DNA of 64,000 nucleotides. It comes from Vibrio xiamenensis. Its GTDB lineage: Bacteria > Pseudomonadota > Gammaproteobacteria > Enterobacterales > Vibrionaceae. The stretch's first letter is position 1. Every line of letters begins with the position of its first letter. The position numbers were made by a program, and so were the translations under genes. The stretch covers positions 1 through 64,000 of the forward strand of contig NZ_FNDD01000024.1 of assembly GCF_900100015.1 (NCBI RefSeq), given 5' to 3'. This document shows positions 41,161 through 50,365 of this stretch, piece by piece. Below the pieces are notes generated by a model. That model had not been told where the DNA came from, made no database searches, and was given only the letters and a program-made list of their open reading frames with translations.

Positions 41161-41304
41161 GGAGCTTACCTTCCAAAGTGAATTGTTTATTAACAGTCAT
41201 AAATGATGGCTTAGACTCTAACGCCTTTTGTGTCTCATTAGTGCAATCGACAAGCAGGAAATGAGCCATCATTGATCACAATTATCAATTTTATTTGTTT
41301 GTAT

Positions 41305-41336
41305 TCACAAAAAGACCGTAGCGATTGCCACGGTCT
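41305..41336 (-). terminator. Terminator after tsf
   Basis: On the minus strand AGACCGT pairs with ACGGTCT around a 10-base loop, followed by TTTTTGTG. Confidence 0.82.
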
Positions 41337-41361
41337 AATTGTTATACAACGCCGTTAGGGA

Positions 41362-42204
41362 TTAACCTTTTTGCGCTGCTGCAACTTCTTCAGCAAAGCT
41401 CATTGCTTCGCCTTTCTCGATGCCTTCACCTACTTCTAGGCGAACGAAGTTCACTACAGATGCACCACGTTCTTTAAGGATTTCGCCAACAGATTTCTTT
41501 GGCTCCATTACGAACGCTTGACCAGTTAGAGAGATTTCGCCAGTGAATTTCTTCATACGGCCTTCAACCATCTTCTCAGCGATCTCTTTTGGCTTACCTT
41601 CGTTCATAGCGATTTCAACTTGAACTTCACGCTCTTTAGCCACAACGTCAGCTGGTACGTCAGTTGGGTTTACGTATTCAGGTTTAGAAGCCGCAACGTG
41701 CATTGCAACGTGTTTTAGAGTCTCTGCGTCGCCTTCACCAGCAACAACAACACCGATTTTCTCACCGTGACGGTAAGAAGCCAGTGCAGTACCAGAAACG
41801 TAAGATACGCGACGGATAGTCACGTTTTCACCGATTTTCGCAACTAGAGCAACGCGAGTTTCTTCGAATTGAGCTTGTAGCTCTTCAACAGATGCTTTAG
41901 AAGCTAGAGCAGCATCAGCAACTTGGTCTGCGAATGCAGTGAAGTTAGCGTCTTTTGCTACGAAGTCAGTTTGGCAGTTTACTTCAAGAAGAACTGCAAC
42001 ACCGTCAGCGTCTTTGATGATGATTGCGCCTTCAGCCGCTACGTTACCTGCTTTTTTAGCAGCTTTAGCAGCACCTGATTTACGCATGTTTTCGATTGCA
42101 AGTTCGATATCGCCGTCAGTTTCAACAAGCGCTTTCTTACATTCCATCATACCTGCGCCAGTACGTTCGCGCAGTTCTTTTACTAGAGCAGCAGTAACAG
42201 CCAT
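41362..42204 (-). CDS. tsf: Elongation factor Ts
   Basis: A 280-residue nucleotide-exchange factor for EF-Tu. The N-terminal UBA-like region ([19 protein letters not shown]) and CQTDFVAKD motif are present. TGAGGAATAG precedes the ATG. It lies downstream of rpsB behind a partial terminator, as in many gammaproteobacteria. Confidence 0.98.
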   Translation of the reverse strand: MAVTAALVKELRERTGAGMMECKKALVETDGDIELAIENMRKSGAAKAAKKAGNVAAEGAIIIKDADGVAVLLEVNCQTDFVAKDANFTAFADQVADAALASKASVEELQAQFEETRVALVAKIGENVTIRRVSYVSGTALASYRHGEKIGVVVAGEGDAETLKHVAMHVAASKPEYVNPTDVPADVVAKEREVQVEIAMNEGKPKEIAEKMVEGRMKKFTGEISLTGQAFVMEPKKSVGEILKERGASVVNFVRLEVGEGIEKGEAMSFAEEVAAAQKG

Positions 42205-42234
42205 TCTCTATTCCTCAGTTTATTCTGTACGGGG

Positions 42235-42267
42235 TAAAAATCAGGGGCCTACATTATCGGCCCCTGA
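42235..42267 (-). terminator. Attenuator-type terminator between rpsB and tsf
   Basis: TCAGGGGCC (42241-42249) pairs with GGCCCCTGA (42259-42267) around nine bases; on the minus strand TTTTTACC follows. It probably lets only part of the rpsB transcripts enter tsf. Confidence 0.78.
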
Positions 42268-42334
42268 TGCTAACTATACTTAGTTTATGCTACAACTCGG
42301 TTTCACACAGACTAAGTTTGACACAGAGCCGCTA

Positions 42335-43063
42335 TTATTCAGCTTCTACGAAACCGTCTTTTTCAGCAATTTCTGCTACGTCGTTGTTACGACCTTCAGT
42401 TACTGCAGATGCAGCAGCGTTTAGGTAAAGCTGTACTGCACGGATCGCATCGTCGTTACCTGGGATGATGTAGTCAACGCCGTCTGGGTTAGAGTTAGTA
42501 TCTACCACAGCGAAAACTGGGATACCTAGGTTGTTCGCTTCTTTGATCGCGATGTGCTCGTGATCAGCGTCGATAACGAATAGAGCGTCAGGTAGACCGC
42601 CCATATCTTTGATACCACCAAGAGATTTCTCTAGCTTCTCCATTTCGCGAGTACGCATTAGAGCTTCTTTCTTAGTTAGTTTATCAAAAGTACCGTCTTG
42701 AGATTGAGCTTCAAGATCTTTAAGACGCTTGATAGACTGACGTACAGTTTTGTAGTTAGTCAGCATACCACCCAACCAACGGTTGTTTACGTAGTATTGG
42801 TTGCTAGCGATAGCAGCTTCTTTAACAGCTTCAGATGCAGCGCGTTTAGTACCTACGAAAAGAACTTTACCTTTTTTGTCGCCAATTTTGTGAAGCTCAG
42901 CTAGAGCGTCATTGAACATAGGTACAGTTTTTTCTAGGTTGATGATGTGAACGCGGTTACGAGCGCCAAAGATGAATGGTTTCATTTTTGGGTTCCAGTA
43001 ACGAGTTTGGTGACCGAAGTGAACACCAGCTTTCAGCATATCGCGCATTGATACAGTTGCCAT
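42335..43063 (-). CDS. rpsB: 30S ribosomal protein S2
   Basis: A 242-residue S2. [22 protein letters not shown] and the [11 protein letters not shown] region are typical, as is the [16 protein letters not shown] stretch. The start at 43063 has GAGGAT ten bases upstream; a frame extending to 43096 crosses the leader RNA. A long structured leader precedes it. Confidence 0.98.
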   Translation of the reverse strand: MATVSMRDMLKAGVHFGHQTRYWNPKMKPFIFGARNRVHIINLEKTVPMFNDALAELHKIGDKKGKVLFVGTKRAASEAVKEAAIASNQYYVNNRWLGGMLTNYKTVRQSIKRLKDLEAQSQDGTFDKLTKKEALMRTREMEKLEKSLGGIKDMGGLPDALFVIDADHEHIAIKEANNLGIPVFAVVDTNSNPDGVDYIIPGNDDAIRAVQLYLNAAASAVTEGRNNDVAEIAEKDGFVEAE

Positions 43064-43228
43064 TTTAAAATCCTCTATGGGGTTAGGCCTCCACATTCCC
43101 CATGAATCCGACCCTGCCTATCAGACGGGCACCCCGGAACATGTGTCGGAATGTGTGTGATTTAAAGAATAAGTTCGTTGGAATTGAGCCGCATCGCCCT
43201 TACGGAAGAAAAACGGACCAAAGTTCCG
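43064..43228 (-). promoter_or_regulatory. rpsB leader, probable S2-responsive mRNA structure
   Basis: The minus-strand leader contains nested complements: TCCGAC (5' side) with GTCGGA, TGCC with GGCA inside it, and GGGG with CCCC just before GAGGAT. Conserved 5' leaders of gammaproteobacterial rpsB are known to mediate feedback by S2. A promoter-like TATAAA at 43235-43240 with a GC-rich discriminator (GCGCGCC) follows the stable RNA/ribosomal promoter pattern and suggests a start near 43228. The remainder of the gap, 43241-43428, holds an inverted repeat CTTGTT/AACAAG near 43331-43345 and the map promoter region. Confidence 0.65.
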
Positions 43229-43428
43229 GCGCGCTTTATATCATATTTTCACTAGAACTGGCTAGAAAAAGTTTGCGCCTTCAGTCCAACCTTAGCCAAT
43301 ATTAACCCGCTAAGCCGTCGATTTAACTGACTTGTTAAAAACAAGACAAATACACATTCTCATCGCTTCCTGATAGAATGCGCGCAATCACACCAAGCCT
43401 GTGTAATAGAATTAGTAGAGAAAGCCAT

Positions 43429-44307
43429 ATGTCCATCAAAATTAAGACTGCAGAAGAAATCGAACGCATGCGCATTGCTTGTGCACTTGCCGCCGAAATT
43501 CTTGAGATGATCGAACCTTATATTAAAGAAGGTGTCACCACCGAAGAGCTCAATCAGATCTGCCATGATTACGCCCTAGAAAAAGGCGCGTATTCAGCGC
43601 CACTTGATTACCATGGTTTTCCAAAGTCGATTTGTACCTCGATCAACCACATCGTTTGCCACGGCATTCCAGCGTCACAAGACGAGGTGGGCAGCAATGG
43701 TCAAATCAAACCTGCCGTACTTAAAAGCGGCGACATCGTTAACCTCGACATCACCGTTATCGTACCTAACGATCCCGATGCAGATTTAAGCGTGCGCCCT
43801 GAAGGTTATCACGGCGATACCTCAAAAATGTTCTTGGTTGGCGATGTTTCTCCAGCAGACAAACGCCTATGTATGGTGACTCAAGAAGCACTTTACGTCG
43901 GCATGCGTACCGTGAAGCCAGGTTCAACCGTGGGTGATATCGGCACGGCTATCGAGAAATACATCAAAGAGAACAATAAGAAAAACCCTCGCCACAAATT
44001 CTCTATCGTGAAAGATTTCTGTGGTCACGGTATCGGCGCGGAATTCCACGATGAACCGCAAGTCGTACACTATCGCAACGCCGATCGCCGCGTCCTCAAA
44101 GAAGGCATGATTTTCACCATTGAGCCGATGATCAACGCGGGTAAATTTGGTGTCACGGTTGATGCTCAGGACGATTGGACGGTTTACACCGGTGACGGTA
44201 AAAATTCCGCTCAGTATGAGCACACCATTGTGGTGACCAAAGACGGCTGCGAAGTGCTGACCTTACGCAGCGAAGAAAGCATTCCACGCTTTATGAACAA
44301 CGCTTAA
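43429..44307 (+). CDS. map: Methionine aminopeptidase, type I
   Basis: A 292-residue type Ia enzyme removing initiator Met. Metal ligands are visible: Asp in NLDITV, Asp in GDTSKMF, His in CGHGIGAEFHDEP, and Glu in FTIEPM and YEHTIVV. It is longer than E. coli Map (264), partly through an insertion at PNDPDADLSVRPEGYHG. The start at 43429 (MSIKIKTAEEIERM) matches the family. Divergent from rpsB, as in E. coli. Confidence 0.95.
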   Translation: MSIKIKTAEEIERMRIACALAAEILEMIEPYIKEGVTTEELNQICHDYALEKGAYSAPLDYHGFPKSICTSINHIVCHGIPASQDEVGSNGQIKPAVLKSGDIVNLDITVIVPNDPDADLSVRPEGYHGDTSKMFLVGDVSPADKRLCMVTQEALYVGMRTVKPGSTVGDIGTAIEKYIKENNKKNPRHKFSIVKDFCGHGIGAEFHDEPQVVHYRNADRRVLKEGMIFTIEPMINAGKFGVTVDAQDDWTVYTGDGKNSAQYEHTIVVTKDGCEVLTLRSEESIPRFMNNA

Positions 44308-44314
44308 CGATTTT

Positions 44315-44343
44315 AATATCCCCGCTTGCGGGGATATTTTTTT
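44315..44343 (+). terminator. Terminator after map
   Basis: AATATCCCCGC pairs with GCGGGGATATT around two bases, followed by TTTTTTA. Confidence 0.85.
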
Positions 44344-44397
44344 ATCTCAACCAATTTGCTAGAGTGAGAGCCACTGCATTACAACGGAAGTAAACGC

Positions 44398-47040
44398 ATG
44401 GACGACAGTCGTATTATGCCATATCAAGCACCTTTAACTTTTTCACAGCAACAACTTACTGTCAGTGAGTTGAAATCCCAACTTGAACAGTTTGCGAACT
44501 ATCAAAAACACGCATTTCTCAACCATCATTCTGTGACGGACCTGGTTTATGGCCGCTCAGAATACATCGATATGCTGCTCAATCGATTATGGGATCACTT
44601 CGAGTTTAATCAGCTGCCCTACTTAAGTTTGGTCGCGGTCGGCGGATACGGACGCAGCGAACTGCACCCGTTGTCAGACATCGACATTTTAGTGGTGTCG
44701 CGTAATACCCTGTCTGAAGCTGTCGCGGCAAAAATCAGCGAGTTTTTAACGCTGCTGTGGGATCTGCGTTTGGAAGTGGGCCATGCCGTACGCACCGTTA
44801 AACAGTGCGCTGAAATCGGTCGCGAAGACTTAACCGTCGCAACCAATTTACAAGAAGCGCGTTTGCTGTGTGGCTGCGAAGAGACTTTTCATCAACTTAA
44901 GCTGCAGATCCATTCTGAATCCTTTTGGCCCAGCGAAACCTTCTATAAGGCCAAAGTACAAGAGCAAGTCGAGCGTCATGCCCGCTATCATGACACCACA
45001 TACAACCTCGAACCGGACATCAAATCTACCCCAGGGGGGCTTCGCGACATTCACACCCTAAGTTGGATAGCTCGCCGCCATTTTGGCGCGACGTCGCTGT
45101 TTGAAATGAGCCGCTTTGGATTTTTGACCGATGCCGAATATCGTGAACTGGGTGAGTGCCAGGACTTTCTTTGGCGAGTACGTTTTGCTCTGCACATTGA
45201 GCTCAAACGCTACGACAACCGCCTCACCTTTGAACACCAAGCCAAAGTGGCAGAGCATTTAGGCTTTGTCGGTGAAGGCAATCGCGGCGTTGAAATGATG
45301 ATGAAAGAGTTCTACCGCACTTTGCGCCGCGTTGCTGAACTCAACAAAATGCTGATCAAATTGTTTGACCAAGCCATTTTGGATAACCATGTTGAAGAAG
45401 AACCAGAACTACTGAGCGAAGACTTTTTGCGTCGCGGCCATTTGATTGAGGCGCGCAAACCTGCCCTGTTCCAAGCAAGACCAGAAACGATTCTCGATAT
45501 GTTTTTGCATATCGCTAATGACTCCAGCATTGAAGGCGTTTCGCCAGCAACGCTGCGTCAGCTGCGCACTGCGCGCCGACGCCTGAACAAATTCCTGCAC
45601 ACCATTCCTGCTGCGCGCGAAAAATTTATGGCGCTATGCCGCCACCCTAATGCGCTCAATCGCGCGTTTGGTTTGATGCACAATCTCGGCGTATTGGCTG
45701 CTTATCTTCCGCAATGGAGCCAAATTGTCGGCCAAATGCAGTTTGACCTGTTCCATGTTTACACCGTGGATGAGCACAGCATGCGCCTGCTCAAACATAT
45801 CAACATGTTTGGCTACGAAAGCAACCATGAAAAGCACCCGATTTGCTGCGAAATCTACCCCAAAATGCAGAAAAAAGAGCTTCTGATACTAGCGGCTATT
45901 TTCCATGACATCGGCAAAGGTCGCGGTGGCGACCACTCGGAAATCGGCGCAGAAGAAGGTTATGATTTTTGTATCGAACATGGCTTGTCAAAACCAGAAG
46001 CCAAATTGGTGTCGTGGTTGGTGCGCCATCACTTGTTGATGTCCGTGACCGCTCAGCGCCGCGACATCTATGACCAAGAAGTGATCACTGAATTTGCCCA
46101 GCAAGTGCGTGATGAAGAATATCTCGATTACCTCGTATGCTTAACCGTTGCTGATATCTGCGCAACCAACCCTGAACTGTGGAACAGTTGGAAGCGGACT
46201 TTGTTGGCTGAGCTTTACTATTCGACGCAGCGCGCTCTGCGCCGCGGGCTTGAAAACCCAGTCGATGTACGAGATCGCATTCGCCACAACCAGCAAATGG
46301 CGTCTGCACTGCTGCGCAAAGAAGGTTTTCAGCTGCATGATATTGAACGTTTGTGGAAACGCCTCAAAGCGGATTACTTCCTACGTCATACGCACAAGCA
46401 AATCGCTTGGCATTGCAGTCATATTCTTAGTCACGGCACCGCAGAGGAACCTCTGATTCTGGTAAGTAAAAAAGCGACGCGAGGCGGCACAGAAGTTTTC
46501 GTTTACTGCCCCGACCAACATGCACTCTTTACCACTGTGGTTGCCGAGCTTGACCGTCGCAACTTCAACGTCCATGACGCCCAAGTTATGACCAGTAAAG
46601 ATGGCTTCGTCCTCGATACATTCTTAGTCCTTGACCAACAAGGTGATTTTATTGAACCGAGCCGCCATGAACTGTTGATTAAGCAGCTGCAAGCGGCACT
46701 GAAAAAAGGTCACTCAAAAGAGCTACGCACGCGTCGAATGCCTCGCCAGTTGAAACACTTTAAAGTACGAACTCAAGTGGATTTCTTACCGACCAAAAGT
46801 AAAAAACATTCGCTGCTCGAATTTGTCGCGCTTGATACTCCGGGGCTGTTAGCCACTGTGGGTGGTACCTTTGCTGATCTTGGTATTCATCTTCACGGCG
46901 CCAAAATCACCACTATGGGCGAACGCGCAGAAGACTTATTTATTATTACGAATGATCAAGGACTTAAACTTGATGAGCAGCAACAAAATCGCTTGCGTGA
47001 ACTGTTGATCGATAACGTCGCGGAACTGGAACCGAATTAA
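44398..47040 (+). CDS. glnD: Bifunctional uridylyltransferase/uridylyl-removing enzyme GlnD
   Basis: An 880-residue nitrogen sensor. It uridylylates PII (GlnB/GlnK) under low glutamine and removes UMP under high glutamine. The nucleotidyltransferase motif GGYGRSELHPLSDIDILV is near residue 85. The HD domain (FHDIGKGRGGDHSEIG) is near residue 505, and two C-terminal ACT domains follow (VFVYCPDQHALF; LEFVALDTPGLLATVGG). GGAAG precedes the ATG. It lies downstream of map, as in E. coli. Confidence 0.97.
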   Translation: MDDSRIMPYQAPLTFSQQQLTVSELKSQLEQFANYQKHAFLNHHSVTDLVYGRSEYIDMLLNRLWDHFEFNQLPYLSLVAVGGYGRSELHPLSDIDILVVSRNTLSEAVAAKISEFLTLLWDLRLEVGHAVRTVKQCAEIGREDLTVATNLQEARLLCGCEETFHQLKLQIHSESFWPSETFYKAKVQEQVERHARYHDTTYNLEPDIKSTPGGLRDIHTLSWIARRHFGATSLFEMSRFGFLTDAEYRELGECQDFLWRVRFALHIELKRYDNRLTFEHQAKVAEHLGFVGEGNRGVEMMMKEFYRTLRRVAELNKMLIKLFDQAILDNHVEEEPELLSEDFLRRGHLIEARKPALFQARPETILDMFLHIANDSSIEGVSPATLRQLRTARRRLNKFLHTIPAAREKFMALCRHPNALNRAFGLMHNLGVLAAYLPQWSQIVGQMQFDLFHVYTVDEHSMRLLKHINMFGYESNHEKHPICCEIYPKMQKKELLILAAIFHDIGKGRGGDHSEIGAEEGYDFCIEHGLSKPEAKLVSWLVRHHLLMSVTAQRRDIYDQEVITEFAQQVRDEEYLDYLVCLTVADICATNPELWNSWKRTLLAELYYSTQRALRRGLENPVDVRDRIRHNQQMASALLRKEGFQLHDIERLWKRLKADYFLRHTHKQIAWHCSHILSHGTAEEPLILVSKKATRGGTEVFVYCPDQHALFTTVVAELDRRNFNVHDAQVMTSKDGFVLDTFLVLDQQGDFIEPSRHELLIKQLQAALKKGHSKELRTRRMPRQLKHFKVRTQVDFLPTKSKKHSLLEFVALDTPGLLATVGGTFADLGIHLHGAKITTMGERAEDLFIITNDQGLKLDEQQQNRLRELLIDNVAELEPN

Positions 47041-47158
47041 GCGGGATCTTGTCCACAAACTTCCCGTGTCGCACGTAAAATCAGCTATCTAGTGGGAATA
47101 TAGGCTGCTAAAGTAAGGTTATTGAAGATTGTTTAATCACTCAACGACGAGGTCGCCT

Positions 47159-47542
47159 ATGTTTCCACACCTCACGGCTCTTGGGATTCAAGATCCGCAA
47201 CAAATTGAGCGTTATAGTCTGCGCCAAGAAGCACATAAGGACGTGTTGAAAGTTTACTTCCTGAAACAGAAAGGGGAGTTGTTTGCCAAAAGTGTCAAAT
47301 TTAAATTTCCACGACAAATCAAAAATGTGCTGGTTGACGGTGGGAGCAATCAATACCGTGAGATCACCGAGATCAGTCGTAGTTTAACCTTGATCATTGA
47401 TGAGCTAAACAAGATAACCAAACCTGAGCAACTCTCAGATGCGGACATCAAACAAAAAATCTTAGCCGATTTAAGCCACCTTGAAAACGTGGTGTCGAAT
47501 AAGATCGCCGAGATCGAAGCGGATCTTGAAAAACTCAAATAA
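47159..47542 (+). CDS. yaeH: UPF0325/DUF3461 family protein (YaeH-like)
   Basis: A 127-residue protein of the YaeH (UPF0325) family; function unknown. LGIQDPQQIERYSLRQEAHKD and FAKSVKFKFPRQ closely resemble E. coli YaeH, as does the C-terminal NKIAEIEADLEKL. GAGG precedes the ATG at 47159; a TTG-started longer frame is unlikely. The map-glnD neighbourhood is also near yaeH in E. coli. Confidence 0.9.
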   Translation: MFPHLTALGIQDPQQIERYSLRQEAHKDVLKVYFLKQKGELFAKSVKFKFPRQIKNVLVDGGSNQYREITEISRSLTLIIDELNKITKPEQLSDADIKQKILADLSHLENVVSNKIAEIEADLEKLK

Positions 47543-47552
47543 GTTTATGTGT

Positions 47553-47576
47553 AAAAAGGCTCCCTAGGGAGCCTTT
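47553..47576. terminator. Bidirectional terminator between yaeH and pgpA
   Basis: AAAGGCTCCC and GGGAGCCTTT pair around TA, a perfect palindrome, with an A-run at the left side. It can serve both convergent genes. Confidence 0.8.
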
Positions 47577-47603
47577 CATATTTATAGTTCAATAGGTTGT
47601 TAC

Positions 47604-48119
47604 TTAAATCCAAAAGTAAACACCCACGCCATACAGCACGATTCCAGATACAATCCCAGCGACAATATCGTCGACCATGATGCCGAAGCCACCGTGAACG
47701 TTTTTGTCAAACCAGCTGATTGGCCAAGGCTTTAGCATATCGAAGAAGCGAAAGATCACAAAACCTGCCAATGGCCAACGCCAATCATTAAGCGGTACTT
47801 GCAGCAAAGGGACACAAAGCATCGTCAACCAATAGCCCGCAAATTCATCCCAAACGATTGAGCCGTGATCGTGCACTTTCATATCATCTGAGGTTTTCTG
47901 GCAAATCGTAATCCCCACAATCGAGGCAACAAACACCACCAGCAAATAGAGCACAAATGGCAGGCTAGCGAGCAGATAATAAAATGGCACCGCGGCTAAC
48001 GTCCCCATCGTGCCAGGCACCACTGGCGACAAACCGCTGCCAAAGCCGGTAGCCAGTAGATGCCACGGGTTACTCAGTTTGAGTCGCTGTTTTGGGTTTT
48101 CCGAAGTCGAAAAATTCAT
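47604..48119 (-). CDS. pgpA: Phosphatidylglycerophosphatase A
   Basis: A 171-residue inner-membrane phosphatase converting phosphatidylglycerophosphate to phosphatidylglycerol. WHLLATGFGSGLSPVVPGTMGTL at the N-terminus, IVWDEFAGYW and the C-terminal DDIVAGIVSG are family stretches. It is last in the nrdR-rib-nusB-thiL run and begins about 60 bases after thiL, as in E. coli. Confidence 0.95.
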   Translation of the reverse strand: MNFSTSENPKQRLKLSNPWHLLATGFGSGLSPVVPGTMGTLAAVPFYYLLASLPFVLYLLVVFVASIVGITICQKTSDDMKVHDHGSIVWDEFAGYWLTMLCVPLLQVPLNDWRWPLAGFVIFRFFDMLKPWPISWFDKNVHGGFGIMVDDIVAGIVSGIVLYGVGVYFWI

Positions 48120-48178
48120 AGTTACTACGCTTTCAGTTAGTGATTTCGCTTTAAATTAGTGATGTCGTTTTGAATCGG

Positions 48179-49150
48179 CTATTTCGCTTTGAAATGGTCA
48201 AAGCCTTCTAGATCCCAATCGATGGGTTGTCCTTGATAATCGAGTTCAAATACGCCTGTCGGACGAATTTGGCCAATACAAGTGACCTTTACGCCGCAAT
48301 GCGCAAGTGCGCTCTCGATGGTTCCTTTGTTCTCTTCTGGTACCGTAAAACACAGCTCGTACTCTTCACCGCTGGTTAATGCGTATTGCAGCGCTTGAGT
48401 TGTGCCACCAACAAATTGAATTAACTCTTGAGAGATAGGCAGTAAAGCAACATCAATGTTCGCTCCGACGTTGGAGCGCTTCAAAATATGTTGCAGATCA
48501 GCAACTAAACCATCAGAAATATCTATTGCGGAATTGGCGATTCCGAGCAAAGCTTGCCCAGCCAATACTCGCGGCGTCGAGCGATAATGGCGCTGCTCTA
48601 GTACTTCGGCAAAAGGTTTGGTGCGATTGTGCGCCTCTAAAATCACATCAAGCCCTGCCTTGCTATCGCCAAGTTGGCCCGTCACATAAATCCAATCGCC
48701 AACTTTAGCACCACTACGCGTAAGTGCTTTTCCCTCAGGAATAGTGCCTTGCACCGTCAGGGTAATACTCAATGGACCTTTGGTGGTGTCACCACCAATT
48801 AACTGAATACCGAAATAATCTGACAGTTGGAAAAAGGCGTCGCTGAAGGCTTCAAGCCAAGCTTCGTCGACATCAGGTAACGTTAAAGCCAATGAAGCCC
48901 AACTTGGCGTTGCGCCCATCGCGGCTAAATCACTGATATTGGCAGCCAGTGCTTTATGCGCAACCCAAGCAGGATCGGCGCTGGCTAAAAAATGCGTGCC
49001 ACACACTAATGTGTCCGTAGTAATCGCAATAGAAACATTGGCGGGAGAAGTCACGATTGCACAGTCATCACCGGCGGCAAGCACAACATCTTTACGCTGA
49101 GCCTGACGGCCAACAAAATACTTTTCAATCAGGTTGAATTCACTGGACAT
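48179..49150 (-). CDS. thiL: Thiamine-monophosphate kinase
   Basis: A 323-residue AIR-synthase-fold kinase making thiamine diphosphate, the active cofactor. AAGDDCAIV, ITTDTLVCGTHF, LIGGDTTKGPLSI and AIDISDGLVADL are substrate and metal-binding stretches. It follows the nusB terminator after about 90 bases and precedes pgpA. Confidence 0.97.
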   Translation of the reverse strand: MSSEFNLIEKYFVGRQAQRKDVVLAAGDDCAIVTSPANVSIAITTDTLVCGTHFLASADPAWVAHKALAANISDLAAMGATPSWASLALTLPDVDEAWLEAFSDAFFQLSDYFGIQLIGGDTTKGPLSITLTVQGTIPEGKALTRSGAKVGDWIYVTGQLGDSKAGLDVILEAHNRTKPFAEVLEQRHYRSTPRVLAGQALLGIANSAIDISDGLVADLQHILKRSNVGANIDVALLPISQELIQFVGGTTQALQYALTSGEEYELCFTVPEENKGTIESALAHCGVKVTCIGQIRPTGVFELDYQGQPIDWDLEGFDHFKAK

Positions 49151-49236
49151 TGTTGAGTCCTAAAATAAACAGATTATAGGCCTGAAAAGGTAAATTAAGA
49201 GTGAGTAAGGTTACTCGCTAGTTAAAAAGTATTATC

Positions 49237-49267
49237 ACAAAAAAGGCCAGCAATTGCTGACCTTTTT
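49237..49267 (-). terminator. Terminator-like hairpin between nusB and thiL
   Basis: On the minus strand AAAGGTCAGCA pairs with TGCTGGCCTTT around AT, followed by TTTTTG. Confidence 0.8.
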
Positions 49268-49280
49268 CATCGAAATAAGC

Positions 49281-49748
49281 TTACTTCTTACGCACATGAG
49301 GTGCGGCTTTATCGAGAACACCGTTAACAAACTTATGGCTCTCTTCAGCGGCAAAAACTTTAGCAAGTTCAATCGCTTCGTTGATGACCACTTTGTAAGG
49401 GACATCTTCGCGACGCGTCATTTCATACATGGCTAAGCGCAACAACGCCAACTCCATCATGTCTAAGTCTTGCATTGGACGTGAAGTGTATGGACGAATT
49501 TTGCTGTCAAGCTGAGTGTGACTAAGCACCACGCCGGTTAACAGATCACGGAAGTATGCAACGTCAGTCTCTGGCTCTGATAACGCCGGTTCAGAAGCAT
49601 GGTTCTCTTCTTCATCGTACTTACCACCAGATAAGAACTGCTCTTCAATTGTGGCAACATTTTCTTTAGTAATTTGCCAAGAATAGATCGCTTGTAAAGC
49701 GAATCGACGTGCATTACGACGTGCGGCTGGTTTCACACTGGCCCCCAT
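49281..49748 (-). CDS. nusB: Transcription antitermination factor NusB
   Basis: A 155-residue all-helical RNA-binding protein that pairs with S10 (NusE) on boxA for rRNA antitermination. [21 protein letters not shown] and the C-terminal [27 protein letters not shown] are typical. Its ATG overlaps the ribH stop (TAATG), so translation is coupled, as commonly seen for ribH-nusB. Confidence 0.96.
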   Translation of the reverse strand: MGASVKPAARRNARRFALQAIYSWQITKENVATIEEQFLSGGKYDEEENHASEPALSEPETDVAYFRDLLTGVVLSHTQLDSKIRPYTSRPMQDLDMMELALLRLAMYEMTRREDVPYKVVINEAIELAKVFAAEESHKFVNGVLDKAAPHVRKK

Positions 49749-50218
49749 TAGGAATCAATTTCTGAAAGAACATTAACCATTTCGAGTGCGCTTAGTGCAG
49801 CCTCTGCGCCTTTATTACCAGCCTTGGTTCCTGCGCGCTCGATAGCTTGATCTATGGTATCTACGGTCAAAACACCAAATGCAACTGGAATGCTAAATTC
49901 CAAAGACACTTGCGCTAGACCTTTATTCATTTCACTACAAACATAATCAAAGTGTGGTGTACCACCACGGATTACGCTACCCAAAGAAACGATAGCATCA
50001 AATTTGCCCGTTTTTGCGACACGTTGCGCAACAAGTGGCAATTCAACTGCACCAGGACAACGAACCACAGTGATATTGTCGTCACTGACTTGACCGTGAC
50101 GCTTTAAAGTATCGATTGCACCAGACAATAGACTTTCGTTAATAAAACTGTTGAAACGAGAAATAACGATAGCAAATTTTGCGTTTGGCGCTGGGAAGCC
50201 ACCCTCGATCACTTTCAT
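49748..50218 (-). CDS. ribH: 6,7-dimethyl-8-ribityllumazine synthase
   Basis: A 156-residue enzyme (E. coli: 156) condensing DHBP with the ribitylaminopyrimidine, the penultimate step of riboflavin synthesis. [40 protein letters not shown] and the VAFGVLT stretch mark the active site. AAAGGAAAG precedes the ATG at 50218; a longer frame to 50269 is unsupported. Confidence 0.97.
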   Translation of the reverse strand: MKVIEGGFPAPNAKFAIVISRFNSFINESLLSGAIDTLKRHGQVSDDNITVVRCPGAVELPLVAQRVAKTGKFDAIVSLGSVIRGGTPHFDYVCSEMNKGLAQVSLEFSIPVAFGVLTVDTIDQAIERAGTKAGNKGAEAALSALEMVNVLSEIDS

Positions 50219-50365
50219 AAGCTTTCCTTTAACTATGTTCATCAAGTGAGAATCGCCGGATTCTAGCACAAATTTGTGAGCAATATCTAATGGTATTTGC
50301 CAATCTACAAGGCGTATACATCGGCGATTTAGAAATGGAAAAGGAAGCGCAACGCTTCCTTTCGA

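Noticed and set aside
43205-43232. GGAACTT on the minus strand, resembling a sigma-E -35 near rpsB
   Set aside because: No TCTGA/TCAAA-type -10 follows at 16-17 bases, and it lies within the likely transcribed rpsB leader.
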